A model generated the notes under the pieces. That model searched no databases and was not told the DNA's origin. It saw nothing but the letters and a program-made list of their open reading frames with translations. 7,184 bases of DNA. It comes from Hyphomicrobiales bacterium (GTDB lineage Bacteria > Pseudomonadota > Alphaproteobacteria > Micropepsales > Micropepsaceae). This document shows positions 5,345 to 7,184 of this stretch, piece by piece (position 1 is the stretch's first letter; each line of letters starts with the position of its first letter). The stretch lies in the NCBI GenBank assembly GCA_017849395.1, contig JAFIHO010000246.1:1-7184 (forward strand), given 5' to 3'. A program made the position numbers and the translations under genes.

Positions 5345-7072
5345 ATGCCCGAACGCAAAACCCCGCCACACCGAACCGCGACGTTCGAACCCGACGTCGT
5401 AGTGGTCGGCTCGGGCGCGGGTGGCGGTATGGCGGCCTATGTACTGACCCGCGCGGGCATCAAGGTGCTGGTGCTGGAAGCAGGACGCGATTACGACCCC
5501 CAGACCGAAAGCGCCATGTTCCAGTGGCCCCACCAGGCGCCGCTGCGCGCCGCCTCCACGCCAGACAAGCATTTTGGCTATTACGACGCCACTGTGAATG
5601 GCGGCTGGGAGGTGCCGGGCGAGCCTTACACCAACGCCCCCGGTTCGACCTTCCGCTGGTGGCGCTCGCGCATGTTGGGCGGGCGCACCAATCATTGGGG
5701 CCGCCATGTGCCGCGCTTCGGGCCCTACGACTTCAAGCCGAAGACGCGTGACGGCCTGGGATGGGACTGGCCACTAACCTATGACGATCTCGCGCCTTAT
5801 TATGACCGCACCGAAAAACTGCTCGGCGTGTCGGGCGCGAACAGCGGACTCGAAAACCATCCCGATTCCTCACCCGGTGTGCTGCAGCCGCCATCAAAGC
5901 CGCGTATCCCCGAACTGATGATGCAGGCGGCGGCGGCGGACCTCGGCATTCCCTGCGTGCCGTCGCGCTATGCGGTGCTGACGCGGCCCATCGATGATCC
6001 CCATGCGCCGCGCCAGGCCTGTTTCAATGCCACGTCCTGTGGGAGAGGCTGCGGTATCGGCGCGGCGTTCCAGACGACGACTTCGCTCCTGCCGATGGCG
6101 ATGGGCACGGGGAAGTTGCGGATCGTCACCAATGCGATGGTCTCGCGGGTTTTGACGGACGCGCGCGGCCGGGCGCGAGGCGTGGAATATATCGGCAAGG
6201 ATGGCGCGGCGTATTTCGTCAAGGCGCGCGCCGTGGTGCTTGCCGCCAGCGCCTGCGAAAGCGCGCGCATCCTGCTGAACTCCCACACCGCCCAATCGCC
6301 GCAAGGCCTGGCCAATTCCAGCGGACTGGTCGGCCGCTACCTGATGGACACGACCGGCACCAATGTGAGCGGCCATATCCCGGCCCTGGAAGGCCGTCCG
6401 CGCTACAATGAAGACGGCAAGGATGTGGCGCATCTCTACATCCCCTTCTGGCTCTACAAGGAACAGGCGGCGGGCAAGCTCGATTTCCCCCGCGCCTATC
6501 ATTACGAGATCGGCGGCCGCTTCGGCATGCCGGGCGCGGGTGTTCCGATGGCCGATGCGATGGACGGCTATGGCGAAAGCCTGAAGGAAGACGCGCGTCG
6601 CTATTATGGCGCGCAGATCTCGCTCACCGTGCGCGGTGAGATGATCCCGAACGCCAATTCCTATTGCGAACTCGATCCGGACGTGAAGGACAAGTATGGC
6701 TTGCCTGTGCTGCGCTTCCACTGGAAATGGTCCGACCACGAACACCGCCAGATCGCGCATGGCATCAAGACGGCGCGCTCGATCATCGAACGGCTGGGCG
6801 GCAAGGTGTTGACGCCGAACGTGACTCCCGAACAGGCCATCGCGGTAGGCGGCTGGATCATCCATGAGGTCGGCACCACCCGCATGGGTGCGGACCCGAA
6901 GGACTCGGTTACCGACGGGTTCGGCCGTACCTGGGACATCGACAATCTGGTTATCGCGGACGGCAGTGTGTTCACCTCCAACGCGCACAAAAATCCAACC
7001 CTCACCATCATGGCGCTGGCCTGGCGCAGCATGGACAAGCTGGCCGACCGCATGCGGAAGGGCGAAGTATGA
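5345..7072 (+). CDS. GMC-family FAD-dependent dehydrogenase (gluconate 2-dehydrogenase / glucose dehydrogenase alpha-like), 575 aa
   Basis: This flavoprotein oxidises an alcohol or sugar hydroxyl and passes electrons to a carrier. The FAD Rossmann motif VVVVGSGAGGGMAA (18-31) ends with LEAG (44-47). GGRTNHWGR (112-120) is the second FAD-binding motif; His117 sits where pyranose 2-oxidase has its covalent FAD histidine, so a covalent bond is possible but unproven. Cys226, Cys232 and Cys236, in a stretch ending CGRGCGIGA, resemble the cysteine cluster that holds an iron-sulfur centre in related glucose and fructose dehydrogenases. The C-terminus has HEVGTTRMG (507-515) and NAHKNPTLTIMALAW (546-560), giving a likely catalytic His507/Asn550 pair. 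No signal peptide or membrane segment is seen. The ATG at 5345 is the only usable start, because an in-frame TGA lies at 5267 with no start codon between; its ribosome site is weak. It overlaps the next gene by 4 nt. Natural substrate unknown. Confidence 0.93.
   Translation: MPERKTPPHRTATFEPDVVVVGSGAGGGMAAYVLTRAGIKVLVLEAGRDYDPQTESAMFQWPHQAPLRAASTPDKHFGYYDATVNGGWEVPGEPYTNAPGSTFRWWRSRMLGGRTNHWGRHVPRFGPYDFKPKTRDGLGWDWPLTYDDLAPYYDRTEKLLGVSGANSGLENHPDSSPGVLQPPSKPRIPELMMQAAAADLGIPCVPSRYAVLTRPIDDPHAPRQACFNATSCGRGCGIGAAFQTTTSLLPMAMGTGKLRIVTNAMVSRVLTDARGRARGVEYIGKDGAAYFVKARAVVLAASACESARILLNSHTAQSPQGLANSSGLVGRYLMDTTGTNVSGHIPALEGRPRYNEDGKDVAHLYIPFWLYKEQAAGKLDFPRAYHYEIGGRFGMPGAGVPMADAMDGYGESLKEDARRYYGAQISLTVRGEMIPNANSYCELDPDVKDKYGLPVLRFHWKWSDHEHRQIAHGIKTARSIIERLGGKVLTPNVTPEQAIAVGGWIIHEVGTTRMGADPKDSVTDGFGRTWDIDNLVIADGSVFTSNAHKNPTLTIMALAWRSMDKLADRMRKGEV
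7056..7061 (+). promoter_or_regulatory. Ribosome binding site for the Tat-signal small-subunit gene
   Basis: GGAAGG lies seven bases before the ATG at 7069, inside the last codons of the GMC gene. It supports translation from that ATG, the start that keeps the twin-arginine pair in the product, rather than from the in-frame ATG at 7093. Confidence 0.6.
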
Positions 7073-7184
7073 CCGCGGAAATTTCCCGGCGCATGACACT
7101 GGCCTGGATCGCGGCGGCGTCCGCCTTCGCGGGTGCACAGGCGCAGTCACCGCAGGTCGCAGGCTGGCCCGCCGCGCCGCAACC
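7069..7184 (+). CDS. Exported protein with Tat-like signal, probable gluconate 2-dehydrogenase subunit 3-type partner (3' end beyond window)
   Basis: Only the first 38 residues are visible. They form a signal peptide: a short n-region with SRRMTL (residues 6-11) resembling the twin-arginine SRRxFL motif, a hydrophobic core WIAAASAFAGA (13-23) and a likely AQA cleavage site ending at residue 25. The mature part visible begins QSPQVAGWPAAPQ. The start overlaps the GMC stop codon (ATGA at 7069-7072), so the two genes are translated together. GMC dehydrogenases of this type are commonly paired with a small Tat-signal subunit (gluconate 2-dehydrogenase subunit 3 / glucose dehydrogenase gamma) that carries the folded catalytic subunit across the membrane. 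That identity is inferred from position and signal peptide only, because no mature-domain motif is inside the window. Another periplasmic protein, such as a cytochrome, cannot be excluded. Confidence 0.6.
   Translation, partial: MTAEISRRMTLAWIAAASAFAGAQAQSPQVAGWPAAPQ

Noticed and set aside
4951..5751. + strand open frame of 266 codons covering the VOC gene, the intergenic region and the start of the GMC gene
   Set aside because: Overlaps two well-supported genes in other frames, very Arg-rich, no recognisable domain. A GTG at 5266 preceded by GGGGGAG looks like a start, but the downstream protein is a GMC-gene shadow.
5894..7150. 418-codon - strand open frame opposite the GMC gene
   Set aside because: The opposite strand carries conserved GMC motifs to its end; the antisense product shows no domain and is Arg/His/Ala-rich.

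Overview
The window looks like a chromosomal segment of a GC-rich alphaproteobacterium, most likely a sphingomonad (Sphingobium, Novosphingobium or a relative). That placement is inferred from the codon use, the tight ATGA/TGATG gene junctions and the protein families. No phylogenetic marker gene is present. No RNA gene, insertion sequence, CRISPR array or long repeat is visible. Eight protein genes fill about 97% of the sequence, and the first and last are cut by the window edges.

Left block (1-4740, + strand): five genes packed so tightly that they are almost certainly one operon. In order they are a CoA ligase of the ANL superfamily (5' end missing), a thiolase-fold protein of the lipid-transfer/Ltp2 type, a small DUF35 OB-fold partner protein, a zinc-free MDR quinone/enoyl reductase, and an SBF-like (bile-acid:sodium-symporter-related) membrane transporter. 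Adjacent genes are separated by 1 nt or overlap by 1-4 nt. Read together, they suggest uptake or export of a hydrophobic carboxylic acid, its activation to a CoA thioester, carbon-carbon bond chemistry by a thiolase/DUF35 complex, and a redox step. The substrate cannot be read from the sequence. Steroid or bile-acid side chains, terpenoids and branched acids are candidates only.

Middle (4741-5344): a single VOC (glyoxalase-fold) gene on the - strand. Its stop codon directly abuts the stop codon of the transporter gene. A 163-bp divergent intergenic region separates it from the next gene.

Right block (5345-7184, + strand): a GMC-family FAD dehydrogenase with no signal peptide and with three clustered cysteines. 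It overlaps by 4 nt a gene that begins with a twin-arginine-like signal peptide and runs off the window. This arrangement fits a periplasmic sugar/alcohol-type dehydrogenase whose small partner subunit carries the Tat signal (gluconate 2-dehydrogenase subunit 3 / glucose dehydrogenase gamma type).

The most interesting signal is the thiolase-like/DUF35 pair. Both proteins have lost residues normally conserved in their families: the thiolase nucleophile and GHP-type histidine region, one of the two tyrosines reported for Ltp2 aldolases, and three of the four zinc-ribbon cysteines. The pair may therefore be a divergent acyl-CoA lyase or binding complex.
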